NCBI GenBank assembly: GCA_016290195.1
Contig: JAEETF010000038.1
Span: 1-36,271 of the forward strand
Length of the DNA: 36,271 nucleotides
Reading direction: 5' to 3'
Source of the DNA: Bacilli bacterium
GTDB lineage: Bacteria > Bacillota_I > Bacilli_A > RF39 > UBA660
In this document: positions 16,681 through 24,556 of the stretch, piece by piece
How positions within the stretch are numbered: the stretch's first letter is position 1
Layout: each line of letters begins with the position of its first letter
Program-made: the position numbers and the translations under genes
Notes under the pieces: model-generated
What the model was told of the DNA's origin: nothing
What the model saw: the letters and a program-made list of their open reading frames with translations, nothing else
Database searches by the model: none

Positions 16681-18439
16681 ATTCATTTATAATAATTGTA
16701 TATTCTTGACAATCTTGAATTGTAGAACCTGATGTAATAGGGGAATCACTATGAATATAACCAGATGATCTATTACCAGCTCTTGTTGTAAAATAGAATG
16801 TGACATTTGGATATTTACTTGATAATTTTTCTCTTAATGTCGCAATAGTTGCATTTGCAGATCCTCCAACCCAAGCAGGTTGAATAATTAATGTATGCGT
16901 TTCAGTAGATGTACAAGTATAAACAGGTTCTGGCTCTGGTTCAGGACCACTACTTATATAAAGAGTCATACTTGTGTATTCAGCCACTTCTGAGCCACTA
17001 CTCATTGTTTGATACATAATATAACCAGCATCAACATCAGAACTATATCTATAACTGAAGTAACAATCAAGTGCATAATTATCACATAATGTAGATGCTT
17101 CATTTTTAGATTTATTATAGAAGTTTGGAACAGTTGTAGATTTTCCTTTAGAATATGTTACATGAATTGTATCTTTAATATTAATTACTTCACCAATACC
17201 AGGTGTAGTACTGATTATTTCACCATTTAATTTATCAGAAAATTCAGCATTTTCTTCATATTGAAGTCCTAAGCTATTAGCCCAAGAACGAAATGCTCCA
17301 ATACTATCAAATCGTTCCATTTTTAATTTTCCTTTAGAAACTGTTATTTCAACAATTGCGCCTTCTTCTAATTTAGTATTTATAGCGGCACTACTTGAAA
17401 TAATTTTTCCTTCTTCAATTTCATTATCATATGCTTCTTTAAAAGTTAATTTAAGTTTATGTTCACTGACCCAACTAGTTACTTCATTAACGCTCATAGT
17501 TGTAAAATCAGGAATATTTATTTCTTTGCCTTTAGAAACTATTAAAGTAATTGTATTAGTTTTAGGATCAATAATAGTTCCTGCTTTTTCACTTTGACTT
17601 ACACAATAATTACGACTAATAGTATCAGAAAATTCATAAGCTATTTCATATTTAATACCATTTCTTTTAAGCCATAAATCAGCTTCATTTAATGATTTGC
17701 CTTTAAAATCAATTAATTCAACTGGAACTAAATCACTTTCTTTACCTAGAGATACTAAAAGTGTTAATTCATAACTTCTTCTAATTTCACCACTTATACT
17801 TTGTTCAATTATTATATCTCTTGCATATGTATCATTAAGTTCATAATTTATTTTAACATTACTCATAAAGTTTTTATTAATTATTTCCATGGCATCATCA
17901 ATATTCATACCAATTAAACTTTGAAGAATAAATTTTTTATCAAGACTAGGTCCACTAGAAACTAAAACATTTATTTCTTTTATATCTTTAAGAAGAGTTC
18001 CAGCTGCAATATCTTGACTAATAATATTGTATTCAGGAATAGTATCACTATATTCATATAGTTGATTAATAGTAATATTATTTTTTTCTCCCCATAATAA
18101 AACATCATTAATATTAGTATTATAAAAGCTCTTAAGTGTAACTAAAGTATTAAGTTTAATAGTATTAGTTAAAACTAATAAATTAAAACCAATAAATATA
18201 AATACTAAAAAACTACTTATACTAAATAAAATATTATGAAATTTCTTTTGCTTAAATAATGAAGTCATAAGTAAAGAAATTGATGTTAAACATAATATTA
18301 AACTACTTATAATTAAAAATGTTTGATTGATTTGTTTATCACAAAATACTAATGTATAAACTAAAAATACAATTGAAATTGTAAAAGTTAAACCTGACAC
18401 AATAGTACTAATTAAAAAAGATTTATTTGATTTTTCCAT
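16679..18439 (-). CDS. Membrane protein with six PASTA domains and no kinase
   Basis: 586 residues: three hydrophobic helices (about 9-31, 40-62, 70-92), then six PASTA-type repeats of about 65 residues running to about residue 500. Each repeat has a core such as VxxWxxxxxIxxxxxxxxSDTIxxxxxISQxxxxGT and ends xVSxGx. A short PEPEPE linker and a final domain of about 80 residues (TCTSTETHTLIIQPAW...) follow. PASTA domains bind muropeptides or lipid II and are usually attached to Ser/Thr kinases or penicillin-binding proteins; here neither catalytic domain is present. It is monocistronic on the minus strand with AGGAGG before ATG. It may be a wall-sensing or scaffold protein; that role is inferred. 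Confidence 0.8.
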   Translation of the reverse strand: MEKSNKSFLISTIVSGLTFTISIVFLVYTLVFCDKQINQTFLIISSLILCLTSISLLMTSLFKQKKFHNILFSISSFLVFIFIGFNLLVLTNTIKLNTLVTLKSFYNTNINDVLLWGEKNNITINQLYEYSDTIPEYNIISQDIAAGTLLKDIKEINVLVSSGPSLDKKFILQSLIGMNIDDAMEIINKNFMSNVKINYELNDTYARDIIIEQSISGEIRRSYELTLLVSLGKESDLVPVELIDFKGKSLNEADLWLKRNGIKYEIAYEFSDTISRNYCVSQSEKAGTIIDPKTNTITLIVSKGKEINIPDFTTMSVNEVTSWVSEHKLKLTFKEAYDNEIEEGKIISSSAAINTKLEEGAIVEITVSKGKLKMERFDSIGAFRSWANSLGLQYEENAEFSDKLNGEIISTTPGIGEVINIKDTIHVTYSKGKSTTVPNFYNKSKNEASTLCDNYALDCYFSYRYSSDVDAGYIMYQTMSSGSEVAEYTSMTLYISSGPEPEPEPVYTCTSTETHTLIIQPAWVGGSANATIATLREKLSSKYPNVTFYFTTRAGNRSSGYIHSDSPITSGSTIQDCQEYTIIINE

Positions 18440-18458
18440 ATAACTTCCTCCTACATTA

Positions 18459-18464
18459 ATTATA
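18459..18464 (-). promoter_or_regulatory. Probable -10 element of the PASTA gene
   Basis: TATAAT on the minus strand, about 20 nt upstream of the AGGAGG and ATG of the PASTA gene. No convincing -35 was found. Confidence 0.4.
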
Positions 18465-18525
18465 CATTACTTTAATTTAAAAATAAACAAACAAAAAAAA
18501 TCTATTGTAAAGTATTTGAATATGA

Positions 18526-18531
18526 TATAAT
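18526..18531 (+). promoter_or_regulatory. -10 element of the GT2 gene
   Basis: TATAAT preceded by TGA (extended -10), 24 nt upstream of the ATG. The intergenic stretch is short and divergent with the PASTA promoter. Confidence 0.5.
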
Positions 18532-18554
18532 CTATTTAATAGGAGAAATGATAT

Positions 18555-19475
18555 ATGTGTAAATTTAGTATAATTATTCCTGTTTACAATGTCGAAAAAT
18601 TCTTAGAAAAATGTTTAAACAGCATTTTAAATCAAGATTATGATGATTATGAAGTAATAGTTATTAATGATGGTTCAACTGATAATTCAAGAAATATTTT
18701 AAAAAATTATGAGAATAATAAAAAGATTACTATAATTGATGAAGAGAATCAAGGATTATCAGCAGCACGAAATAATGGTATTAAAAAAGCTAAAGGTGAT
18801 TATTTATTATTTGTTGATAGTGATGATTATGTAGCTTCTGGTTTTTTAAAACATCTTTCTCATTTGTCAGTAAATAACTATGATTTAATTAAATTTCAAT
18901 ATGAAGAAGTATATGAAGATAAAAATATATCTAAAAAAGATTCTTTTAAACTTGATAAAGAAATTAGTGGACAAGATTATTTTTTAGAAAAAGTAGAAAC
19001 TCATAGTCCATTTGAAATGGCCTGGGCTTATGCTTATAATCGTAAGTTTTGGATAAAAAACAATTATGCTTTTCGAGAAGGAACTTATCATGAAGATTTT
19101 GGATTAATACCATTAATAATAATTAAAGCTAAAAATATTTATGTTACATCATTTACGGGATATTATTATAATCAAATTAATAGTAGTATTATGCGAAATA
19201 CTAATTATGAAAAAGAAATAAAAAAAGCTAATGATTATTTAATTCATTTTGATTATTTATATGAGAATTCTAAATATGTAGCTATGCCAATTAAAACTAG
19301 AAAATACTTTAATAGTTATTTAGCTAATGCGATTTTAGATAAATATAATTTGTTAAAAAAAGAAGATAAGAAAATATATTTAAAAGAAATAAAGAAAAGA
19401 AAAATTACTAATTTACTTATAGATGATAGTTTAGTACGTAAAATAAAAAAACTTTTTATGAAAATAAAATATTAG
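18555..19475 (+). CDS. GT2 family glycosyltransferase
   Basis: A 306-residue GT-A fold enzyme. The N-terminal 110 residues show the GT2 signature: FSIIIPVYNVEKFLEKCLNSILNQ, VIVINDGSTDNS, GLSAARNNGIKKAKGDYLLFVDSDDYV, where DSDD carries the metal-binding acidic residues. The C-terminal part (HEDFGLIPLIIIKA, then a Lys-rich tail) is typical of enzymes that add sugars to capsule, teichoic acid or surface polysaccharide. It has no membrane helices. It stands alone between its own promoter and a strong terminator, next to surface-protein genes. The sugar donor and acceptor cannot be read from the sequence. Confidence 0.88.
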   Translation: MCKFSIIIPVYNVEKFLEKCLNSILNQDYDDYEVIVINDGSTDNSRNILKNYENNKKITIIDEENQGLSAARNNGIKKAKGDYLLFVDSDDYVASGFLKHLSHLSVNNYDLIKFQYEEVYEDKNISKKDSFKLDKEISGQDYFLEKVETHSPFEMAWAYAYNRKFWIKNNYAFREGTYHEDFGLIPLIIIKAKNIYVTSFTGYYYNQINSSIMRNTNYEKEIKKANDYLIHFDYLYENSKYVAMPIKTRKYFNSYLANAILDKYNLLKKEDKKIYLKEIKKRKITNLLIDDSLVRKIKKLFMKIKY

Positions 19476-19497
19476 CACTCTAAAGAGTGCTTTTTTT
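19474..19497 (+). terminator. Terminator of the GT2 gene
   Basis: Perfect agcactct/agagtgct stem with a 2-nt loop (or 4-nt loop with one pair fewer), followed by seven T. A TTGACA follows at once (19496-19501) and may serve the next gene as a -35, but the matching -10 is poor. Confidence 0.85.
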
Positions 19498-19543
19498 GAC
19501 AAAAAAAGACAATTAATTATGCCAAAATAATATTGGTGATAAT

Positions 19544-20017
19544 ATGCGATTTAAAATTATAGTTCCAATTATACTGGCAATTATATCAGGTTTTTTAATG
19601 ACTAAATTTGTATATAATCAGTATGATTATAGTTTTGATTTAAAAACAGTATTTGATGGTAATGTTTCAAGAGCATACTTTATTGAAATAGGATCATTTG
19701 ATACATATGAAGATATGAAAATAGGTGCATCTAATTTAGCTTCATATATATATGAACAAATTTCCAATAAATATTATGTATATACAGCAATTACAAAAAG
19801 TAGAGAAAATGCTAAAAAACTAAAGGAATACTTTAGTAAAAATGGGTATAATATATATATAAAAGAAATTGCTATTGAAAATGAAGCATTTATGGAAAAA
19901 TTATATGAGTATGATACATTACTTGCGAATCTTAATGATGAAAAAGCAATAATGACACTTTGTACTCAAGTACTAACAACATATGAGGAGCTGGTTACTA
20001 AAAATGTACACAATTAA
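19544..20017 (+). CDS. Membrane-anchored SPOR-like protein (SpoIIB position)
   Basis: 157 residues: one N-terminal helix (about 4-23), then a SPOR-like domain. YFIEIGSFDTYEDMKIGASNLASYI and YYVYTAITKSRENAKKLKEYFSKNGYNIYIKEI give the beta-alpha repeat typical of SPOR, which binds denuded septal glycan. In Bacillus, spoIIB (an SPOR-type protein of the sporulation septum) lies upstream of maf-radC-mreBCD; here this gene lies directly upstream of radC and overlaps it by 14 nt. A division or sporulation-septum role is thus reasonable but inferred. Start ATG 19544 follows the genome's common GGTGATAAT ribosome binding site form. Confidence 0.65.
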   Translation: MRFKIIVPIILAIISGFLMTKFVYNQYDYSFDLKTVFDGNVSRAYFIEIGSFDTYEDMKIGASNLASYIYEQISNKYYVYTAITKSRENAKKLKEYFSKNGYNIYIKEIAIENEAFMEKLYEYDTLLANLNDEKAIMTLCTQVLTTYEELVTKNVHN

Positions 20018-20684
20018 AGATATTCCAATAAATGAAAGACCTAGAGAAAGATTAATTAATTATGGATCTGAAACACTATCTAACGAAGAATTACTGGCAA
20101 TAATTATTAAAACAGGTACTAAAAAAATATCTGCAAAAATGCTTGCTAATAATTTATTAGTTGCTATTGGTGGAATTGAAAAACTAAAAGAAATTAATTA
20201 TGAATATTTAGAAAGTATTATAGGTATTGGCCCTGCAAAAGCTTGTGAACTTTTGGCGGCTATAGAACTTGGAAAAAGGATAAATAGAGAAGTTAAAAGT
20301 TTAAAAAAAATTAAATTTAATAATTCTAAGGTAGTTTATGATTATTATTCTAAAGAACTAGATGGAGTTAAACAAGAACATTTTTATGCTATATATTTAG
20401 ATAATAATAAAAAAATAATAAAAGATAAATTATTATTTGTAGGTACTTTAAATAAAAGTTTAGTTCATCCTAGAGAAATATTTAAAGAAGCATGTTTAAT
20501 TAGTGCATCTAGTATTATTTGTATTCATAATCATCCAAGTGGTAATATTATTCCAAGTAAAGAAGATATAGTTCTTACTAATAATTTGAAAAATATAGGT
20601 AATTTAATGGGAATACCTATTGTTGATCATATTATAATTGGTAAAAATAATTATTATAGTTTTTTTGAAAATGGGGATATTTAG
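20004..20684 (+). CDS. radC: RadC-family JAB/MPN protein
   Basis: 226 residues from ATG 20004 (the start MYTIKDIPINERPRERL is typical of RadC; the track start 19983 has no ribosome binding site). The N-terminal part has helix-hairpin-helix features (IIGIGPAKACELLAAIELGKRI). The C-terminal MPN/JAB domain has GTLNKSLVHPREIFKEA and the metal site HNHPSG..PSKED. Despite the name, a DNA-repair role is not established, and the cellular function remains unclear. Its place before mreC-mreD matches Bacillus except that maf and mreB are missing. GAGGAG (19985-19990) is 13 nt upstream, a long spacing. Confidence 0.92.
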   Translation: MYTIKDIPINERPRERLINYGSETLSNEELLAIIIKTGTKKISAKMLANNLLVAIGGIEKLKEINYEYLESIIGIGPAKACELLAAIELGKRINREVKSLKKIKFNNSKVVYDYYSKELDGVKQEHFYAIYLDNNKKIIKDKLLFVGTLNKSLVHPREIFKEACLISASSIICIHNHPSGNIIPSKEDIVLTNNLKNIGNLMGIPIVDHIIIGKNNYYSFFENGDI

Positions 20685-20730
20685 CTTTTATTGTTAATTA
20701 AAATATATTATAATTAAAAGGGTGGGGTTT

Positions 20731-21591
20731 ATGTATAGAAAGAAAAGAAAAGATAAAAAGAGTATTGTTATTGTTATAAGTTTAATTATAGTATTAGTTA
20801 TTTCTGTATTTATTTATATCATGAATAAAAAAAGTAATCTAAACCCTTTTGAAAAAATAATTAAAGATACTGTTTTAACAATTGGTAGTGTTATTACTAA
20901 ACCAGTTAGTTTTATATCTGATAAAATAAATGAAAGTAAAGAAAAAAATAATTTATATGAAAAATATAAAGACTTAGAAGAAAAATATAATAATATTAAA
21001 AATTATGAAGAAGAAATAGATAATTTAAAACAAGAAAATACTGAACTTGCTAAATTATTAGAAATTCAAAATATTTTAACTGATTATGATTATGTAAATG
21101 CTACAATAGTAAATCGTGAAATTAATTTTTGGTATGATACATTTACTATTGATAAAGGTGAAAGTAGTGGCATTGATATAAATATGGCTGTTGTAACACC
21201 TGATGGATTACTTGGAAAAGTAATTGAAACTAGTAATTTATATAGTAAAGTAAAACTAATAACTAGTGAATCATTAGGACAAAAAATATCAGTACGTATT
21301 AAAATTGCTGATGGAAAATATGTATATGGTCTTTTATATGATTATGATAGTGATAAAAAATGTTTTTTAATTGAAGGAATATCTGAAAATGTAGATATAC
21401 CTATTGGTTCAACTGTTAAAACAACGGGTATGAGTGACATATTTCCTAAAGGTATTGTAATTGGCAAAGTTGAAGGAATTGAAAAAGATAATTTTGATTT
21501 AACAAAAATAGTAGAAGTAAAACCAAGTGTAGATTATGATTCTTTTAGTTATGTTACAGTTCTTAAACGAAAGGAAGTAAATAATGAATAA
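20731..21591 (+). CDS. mreC: Cell-shape protein MreC
   Basis: 286 residues: basic N-terminus, one membrane helix (about 11-33), a coiled coil (about 70-115, YKDLEEKYNNIKNYEEEIDNLKQEN), then the two-beta-domain MreC core (NREINFWYDTFTIDKGESSGI, VVTPDGLLGKVIETS, TTGMSDIFPKGIVIGKV). MreC is an external scaffold of the elongasome that works with MreD, RodA and PBP2. ATG 20731 sits behind AAGGGTGGGG; the track start at 20722 lies inside that site. A TATAAT at 20709-20714 may provide a promoter. mreB, normally just upstream, is not here. Confidence 0.92.
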   Translation: MYRKKRKDKKSIVIVISLIIVLVISVFIYIMNKKSNLNPFEKIIKDTVLTIGSVITKPVSFISDKINESKEKNNLYEKYKDLEEKYNNIKNYEEEIDNLKQENTELAKLLEIQNILTDYDYVNATIVNREINFWYDTFTIDKGESSGIDINMAVVTPDGLLGKVIETSNLYSKVKLITSESLGQKISVRIKIADGKYVYGLLYDYDSDKKCFLIEGISENVDIPIGSTVKTTGMSDIFPKGIVIGKVEGIEKDNFDLTKIVEVKPSVDYDSFSYVTVLKRKEVNNE

Positions 21592-22066
21592 ATATTTAAT
21601 TGTTATTCTTTCTTTCTTTATTGAACTTAGTTTATCACTTATATTTTATAAAAATACTATTTTCCTTAATACATTTTCATTATTATCAATTTATATAATA
21701 TATCCTTTTTTTAAAAACAATAAAAGAAAATTTTTTATAATAATTATTATTTTAGGATTTATATATGATCTTGTATGTAGTAGTATTTTTGGTGTTAATT
21801 TGATATTATTTTTTATTTCAGCAGTTATTATTGCATTTATACATGATAATTTTAGTGTAAATTATTTAAACAGTTTAACTGCTAGTATATTAATGCTTAT
21901 TATATATCGTTTTCTTACTTATTTTGCATTTATTAAAGTAAATAAATTAGGATTTGATTTTAAAATATTCATAAGTAGTATTTATTCAACATTAATTTTA
22001 AATACTTGTTATATAACTATGCTTTATTTTTTATTAAGAAAAAGAATGTATAAATTAAAATATTAA
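21584..22066 (+). CDS. mreD: Rod-shape protein MreD
   Basis: 160 residues with about five membrane helices and few charges, the usual size and hydrophobicity of MreD. GFIYDLVCSSIFGVNLILFFISAVIIAFI corresponds to the family motif (YDxxxxxxxGxxxLxxxxxxxxxxxL). It overlaps the mreC end by 8 nt, so is translationally coupled. MreD interacts with MreC in the membrane during wall elongation. Confidence 0.88.
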   Translation: MNKYLIVILSFFIELSLSLIFYKNTIFLNTFSLLSIYIIYPFFKNNKRKFFIIIIILGFIYDLVCSSIFGVNLILFFISAVIIAFIHDNFSVNYLNSLTASILMLIIYRFLTYFAFIKVNKLGFDFKIFISSIYSTLILNTCYITMLYFLLRKRMYKLKY

Positions 22067-22082
22067 ACATATTGTTTAATAG
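22062..22082 (+). other. Stem-loop between mreD and spoIVFA
   Basis: tattaaaca/tgtttaata inverted repeat with a 3-nt loop. No T-run follows, so it is not an ordinary terminator. It could be an mRNA processing or stabilising hairpin; that is speculative. Confidence 0.35.
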
Positions 22083-22091
22083 GGTGATTAT

Positions 22092-22673
22092 ATGAATGAG
22101 TATTTATATTGTAGTAAATATAATAATGCACATAAATTTTTCTTTAATAAATATATTATTAAATTTTTAATACTTGTTGTAGTAACCCTTATTTTATTAA
22201 TTATCTTAAAAACTAATAAATCTTTTAGAAGTGTTTTTTATAAAAATATTTATGAAAAGCACTTTTCTTTTGTAAGTATTAATAATTATTATCAAAAATT
22301 ATTTGGAAATCCTATACCATTTTCTGATTTTTTTACAGATAGTGATAAAACAGTATTTAGTGAAAAAATTAAATATGATGCAGTTACTAAATACTATGAT
22401 GGATATTCATTTACAGTTAATAATAATTTATTAGTTCCAGTTATAGAAACAGGAATGGTTATTTTTATAGGTGAAAAAGAAAATTTAGGAAATACAATAA
22501 TTATTGAACAAATAGATGGTACAGAAGTTTGGTATGGAAATATTACGGATATTAATGTAAAAATGTATGATTATATAGAAAAGGGTAGTGTATTAGGAAA
22601 TACTATATCAGATAAATTATATTTAGTCTTTAAAAAAGATGGTGAGAGTATTTCTTATGAAAAATATTTATAA
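22092..22673 (+). CDS. spoIVFA: SpoIVFA-like membrane protein with degenerate M23 domain
   Basis: 193 residues: a basic N-terminus, one membrane helix (about 25-44), then a C-terminal LytM/M23-like fold (about 100-193: VPVIETGMVIFIGEKENLGNTIIIEQIDGTEVWYGNI...IEKGSVLGNT). The zinc ligands HxxxD and HxH are absent, so it cannot be an active M23 peptidase. This, and its place between mreD and a SpoIVFB-like protease, matches SpoIVFA, the regulator that holds SpoIVFB in the forespore membrane in Bacillus. minC and minD, normally between mreD and spoIVFA, are absent. ATG 22092 is preceded by GGGTGATT. Confidence 0.78.
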   Translation: MNEYLYCSKYNNAHKFFFNKYIIKFLILVVVTLILLIILKTNKSFRSVFYKNIYEKHFSFVSINNYYQKLFGNPIPFSDFFTDSDKTVFSEKIKYDAVTKYYDGYSFTVNNNLLVPVIETGMVIFIGEKENLGNTIIIEQIDGTEVWYGNITDINVKMYDYIEKGSVLGNTISDKLYLVFKKDGESISYEKYL

Positions 22674-23409
22674 ATTAAAGTTTCATCCTCTTTTTAGTTT
22701 ATTAACAATTATTTGCGTTATAACAGGAAATTTTAAAAAATTCTTTTTATTTATGTTAGTAATTTTATTACACGAATTAGGTCATATATTAATGGGAATA
22801 ATATTAAAACAAAAAATAGAAAAAGTAATTATTTTACCATTTTGAGGAATAACTATATTTAATATGTTTTTAAATATAAAAAAATATAAAGAATTTTTAA
22901 TAGCTATATCAGGACCAATTATGCAAATAATTAGTTTTATGATTTTAAAAAATATTATAAATAATTATAATTTTTATTATTATAATTTAGTAATTTTAAT
23001 ATTTAACTTAATACCTATATATCCTTTAGATGGAAGTAAAATATTAAATGTTATATGTAATTGTTTTTTTAGTTATAATTATTCTTTTCATATTATGATT
23101 ATAGTATCACTTATATTTATATCAATTTCTATATTTATTTTAATTAATTTAAAAATAAATCTTTTATTAATAATAATATTTATTTTTTTAATAATAAAAA
23201 CTATCCAAGAATTATTTAATTATAGAAATATATATAATAAATTTTTATTTGAAAGATATTACTATAATTTTAATTTTTCAAAAATAAAATATATCAAAAA
23301 TATTAAAGATTTTTATAAAGATCGAAGACATTTAATCTATAATAATAAAATTTATCAAACAGAAAAAGATATTTTACGAAAAAGGTTTGACTTCCAAAGG
23401 AATATATGA
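22657..23409 (+). pseudogene. spoIVFB: SpoIVFB-like M50 site-2 protease interrupted by in-frame UGA
   Basis: One reading frame of 250 codons runs from ATG 22657 (GGTGAG upstream, 17-nt overlap with spoIVFA) to TGA 23407-23409, with a single TGA at codon 63 (22843-22845). The track lists the two halves separately. The first half has HELGH (His39, Glu40, His43); the second has AISGP and NLIPIYPLDGSK (Asp125), so the zinc site is split across the stop. Bacillus SpoIVFB reads LLPFGG where this reads ILPF-stop-G, so the UGA stands at the first conserved Gly (GGA to TGA is one base). SpoIVFB activates pro-sigma-K in the mother cell. The remaining 187 codons are open, so decay is recent, the base is a sequencing error, or the stop is read through. 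Confidence 0.8.
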
Positions 23410-23415
23410 TAAAAT
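23387..23415 (+). promoter_or_regulatory. Promoter of the rplU-prp-rpmA operon
   Basis: TTGACT at 23387-23392, 17-nt spacer, TAAAAT at 23410-23415. The -35 is inside the last codons of spoIVFB and the -10 just after its stop. Confidence 0.8.
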
Positions 23416-23420
23416 CAATA

Positions 23421-23502
23421 GGTATGTAGAGCCTCACTCTACAACCACACAGAAGAGGTTTAAAAAAATTACCTCAATGGTGAGTCTTAGTTAAAAGGAG
23501 GT
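23421..23502 (+). ncRNA. L21 ribosomal-protein leader
   Basis: The transcribed leader has a gtagag/ctctac hairpin (23426-23442), a gaggt/acctc hairpin (23455-23475), and a gtgag (23480-23484) that can pair with ctcac (23433-23437) in and next to the first loop, making a pseudoknot. Position before rplU and the TAGAGCCT...GTGAGTCTTA elements fit my memory of the Firmicutes L21 leader (Rfam L21_leader). It probably allows autoregulation by L21. A covariance-model search was not possible here. Confidence 0.75.
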
Positions 23503-23508
23503 AGATTT

Positions 23509-23811
23509 ATGAAAGCAGTTATTGAAACTGGTGGAAAACAATACTTAGTTGAAGAAGGTTCAGTTATCTTTGTTGAAAAATTAGATGCTGAAGAAGGAAA
23601 GAAAGTTACTTTTGATAAAGTATTAATGGTAAATGATGCTGTTGGTTTTCCTTATGTTGACGGAGCTAAAGTAGAAGGTGAAGTTGTTAAACAAGGAAAA
23701 GAAAAGAAAATTATTGTTTATCATTACAGACAAAAGAAAAAATTCCGTAAAAAACAAGGTCATCGTCAACCATATACTAAAGTAGAAATTAAATCAATTA
23801 AAGTTAAATAA
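23509..23811 (+). CDS. rplU: Ribosomal protein L21
   Basis: 100 residues, normal for L21, a 50S subunit protein that binds 23S r[20 protein letters not shown] and the C-terminal [25 protein letters not shown] are conserved. AAGGAGGT precedes ATG 23509. It is the first gene of rplU-prp-rpmA, with only one base before prp. Confidence 0.97.
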   Translation: MKAVIETGGKQYLVEEGSVIFVEKLDAEEGKKVTFDKVLMVNDAVGFPYVDGAKVEGEVVKQGKEKKIIVYHYRQKKKFRKKQGHRQPYTKVEIKSIKVK

Positions 23812-23812
23812 T

Positions 23813-24115
23813 ATGATAAAAATTAGTATAGAAAAAGATAATGACATAATCAAAAAAATTACTATTAAAGGTCATTCTGGATATGCAGAGGCTGGATCAG
23901 ATATTGTTTGTTCTAGTGTTAGTACAATGGCTATTACAACCATTAATGCATGTTTAAGAATAGATGAAAGTAGTATTACTTATAAAGATAGTGATGGTTT
24001 CCTTGAAATGAAAATTAATAAGGAAGATAAAATAATAAATAGTTTAATCGAAAACATGGTTAATTTGCTAGAAGAGTTAAAAAGCAATTATCCTAAAAAT
24101 ATACAGATTAATTAG
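23813..24115 (+). CDS. prp: Ribosomal-processing cysteine protease Prp
   Basis: 100 residues. The catalytic pair is visible: GHSGYAEAGSDIVCSSVS with His21 and Cys33. Prp (Bacillus YsxB) removes the N-terminal extension of L27 before ribosome assembly in Firmicutes and related groups. Its place between rplU and rpmA is the family's standard context, and the next gene has the matching cleavage motif. Confidence 0.93.
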   Translation: MIKISIEKDNDIIKKITIKGHSGYAEAGSDIVCSSVSTMAITTINACLRIDESSITYKDSDGFLEMKINKEDKIINSLIENMVNLLEELKSNYPKNIQIN

Positions 24116-24127
24116 GAGGTGTTAATT

Positions 24128-24421
24128 GTGCTTAATTTAATGAAACTTAATATTCAGTTATTCGCTCATAAAAAAGGACAAGGTTCAACTAAGAACGGTC
24201 GTGATTCTGAATCAAAACGTCTAGGAGCTAAAGCTGCTGATGGAGAATATGTAACAGGTGGTTCAATATTATATCGTCAACGTGGAACAAAAGTTTATCC
24301 AGGAAAAAATGTTGGAATTGGTTCTGACGATACAGTATATGCTAAAGTACCAGGATATGTAAAATTTGAACGTGTAGGTAAAGATCGTAAACAAGTTAGT
24401 ATTTATCCTGAAAGAGTTTAA
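24128..24421 (+). CDS. rpmA: Ribosomal protein L27 with Prp-cleavable N-terminus
   Basis: 97 residues from GTG 24128. The track start (GTG 24119) overlaps the AGGAGG ribosome binding site at 24114-24119 and is rejected. The N-terminal extension [13 protein letters not shown] precedes [16 protein letters not shown], the usual L27 start; Prp should cut after LFA. L27 reaches the peptidyl transferase centre with its processed N-terminus. Length and motifs are normal. Confidence 0.94.
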   Translation: MLNLMKLNIQLFAHKKGQGSTKNGRDSESKRLGAKAADGEYVTGGSILYRQRGTKVYPGKNVGIGSDDTVYAKVPGYVKFERVGKDRKQVSIYPERV

Positions 24422-24439
24422 AATTTAATAATAGTTTAA

Positions 24440-24556
24440 TTTGAAAGTAGAAGTATCCACTTCTCACCCGATTATGAATAATTTTGGGTCAAAGCAAGAA
24501 ATTTGTTTTTTTGGTGGATACATATATGTATTCACTTTTTTGATATTTTGGAGGTG
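24440..24556 (+). ncRNA. infC-rpmI-rplT leader with attenuator (L20-leader-like)
   Basis: The leader contains a hairpin agaagt/acttct at 24450-24464, an accc/gggt helix, and a terminator stem gtggataca/tgtattcac (24514-24535) with six T. An upstream segment GTATCCAC (24453-24460) is fully complementary to the terminator's left arm GTGGATAC (24514-24521), so antitermination and termination exclude each other. Position matches the Bacillus L20 leader, where L20 promotes premature termination. The structures were paired by eye. Confidence 0.7.
24514..24541 (+). terminator. Conditional terminator upstream of infC
   Basis: Nine-pair stem including one G-T pair, 4-nt loop, six T, just ahead of the GGAGGTG of infC (24550-24556). 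It is part of the leader described above. Confidence 0.7.

Noticed and set aside
20731-22066. Possible pseudogene of mreB upstream of mreC
   Set aside because: Only about 46 nt lie between radC and mreC, with no trace of an actin-like sequence.
22092-22673. Active M23 peptidase
   Set aside because: The fold looks M23-like, but the HxxxD and HxH zinc ligands are missing; context fits SpoIVFA.
22657-23409. UGA read as Trp or Gly (alternative genetic code)
   Set aside because: Several intact genes (galE, both Alg13/14-like genes, the second U32 gene, sufD) end naturally in TGA, and Trp is encoded by TGG throughout; one interrupted gene does not support a code change.
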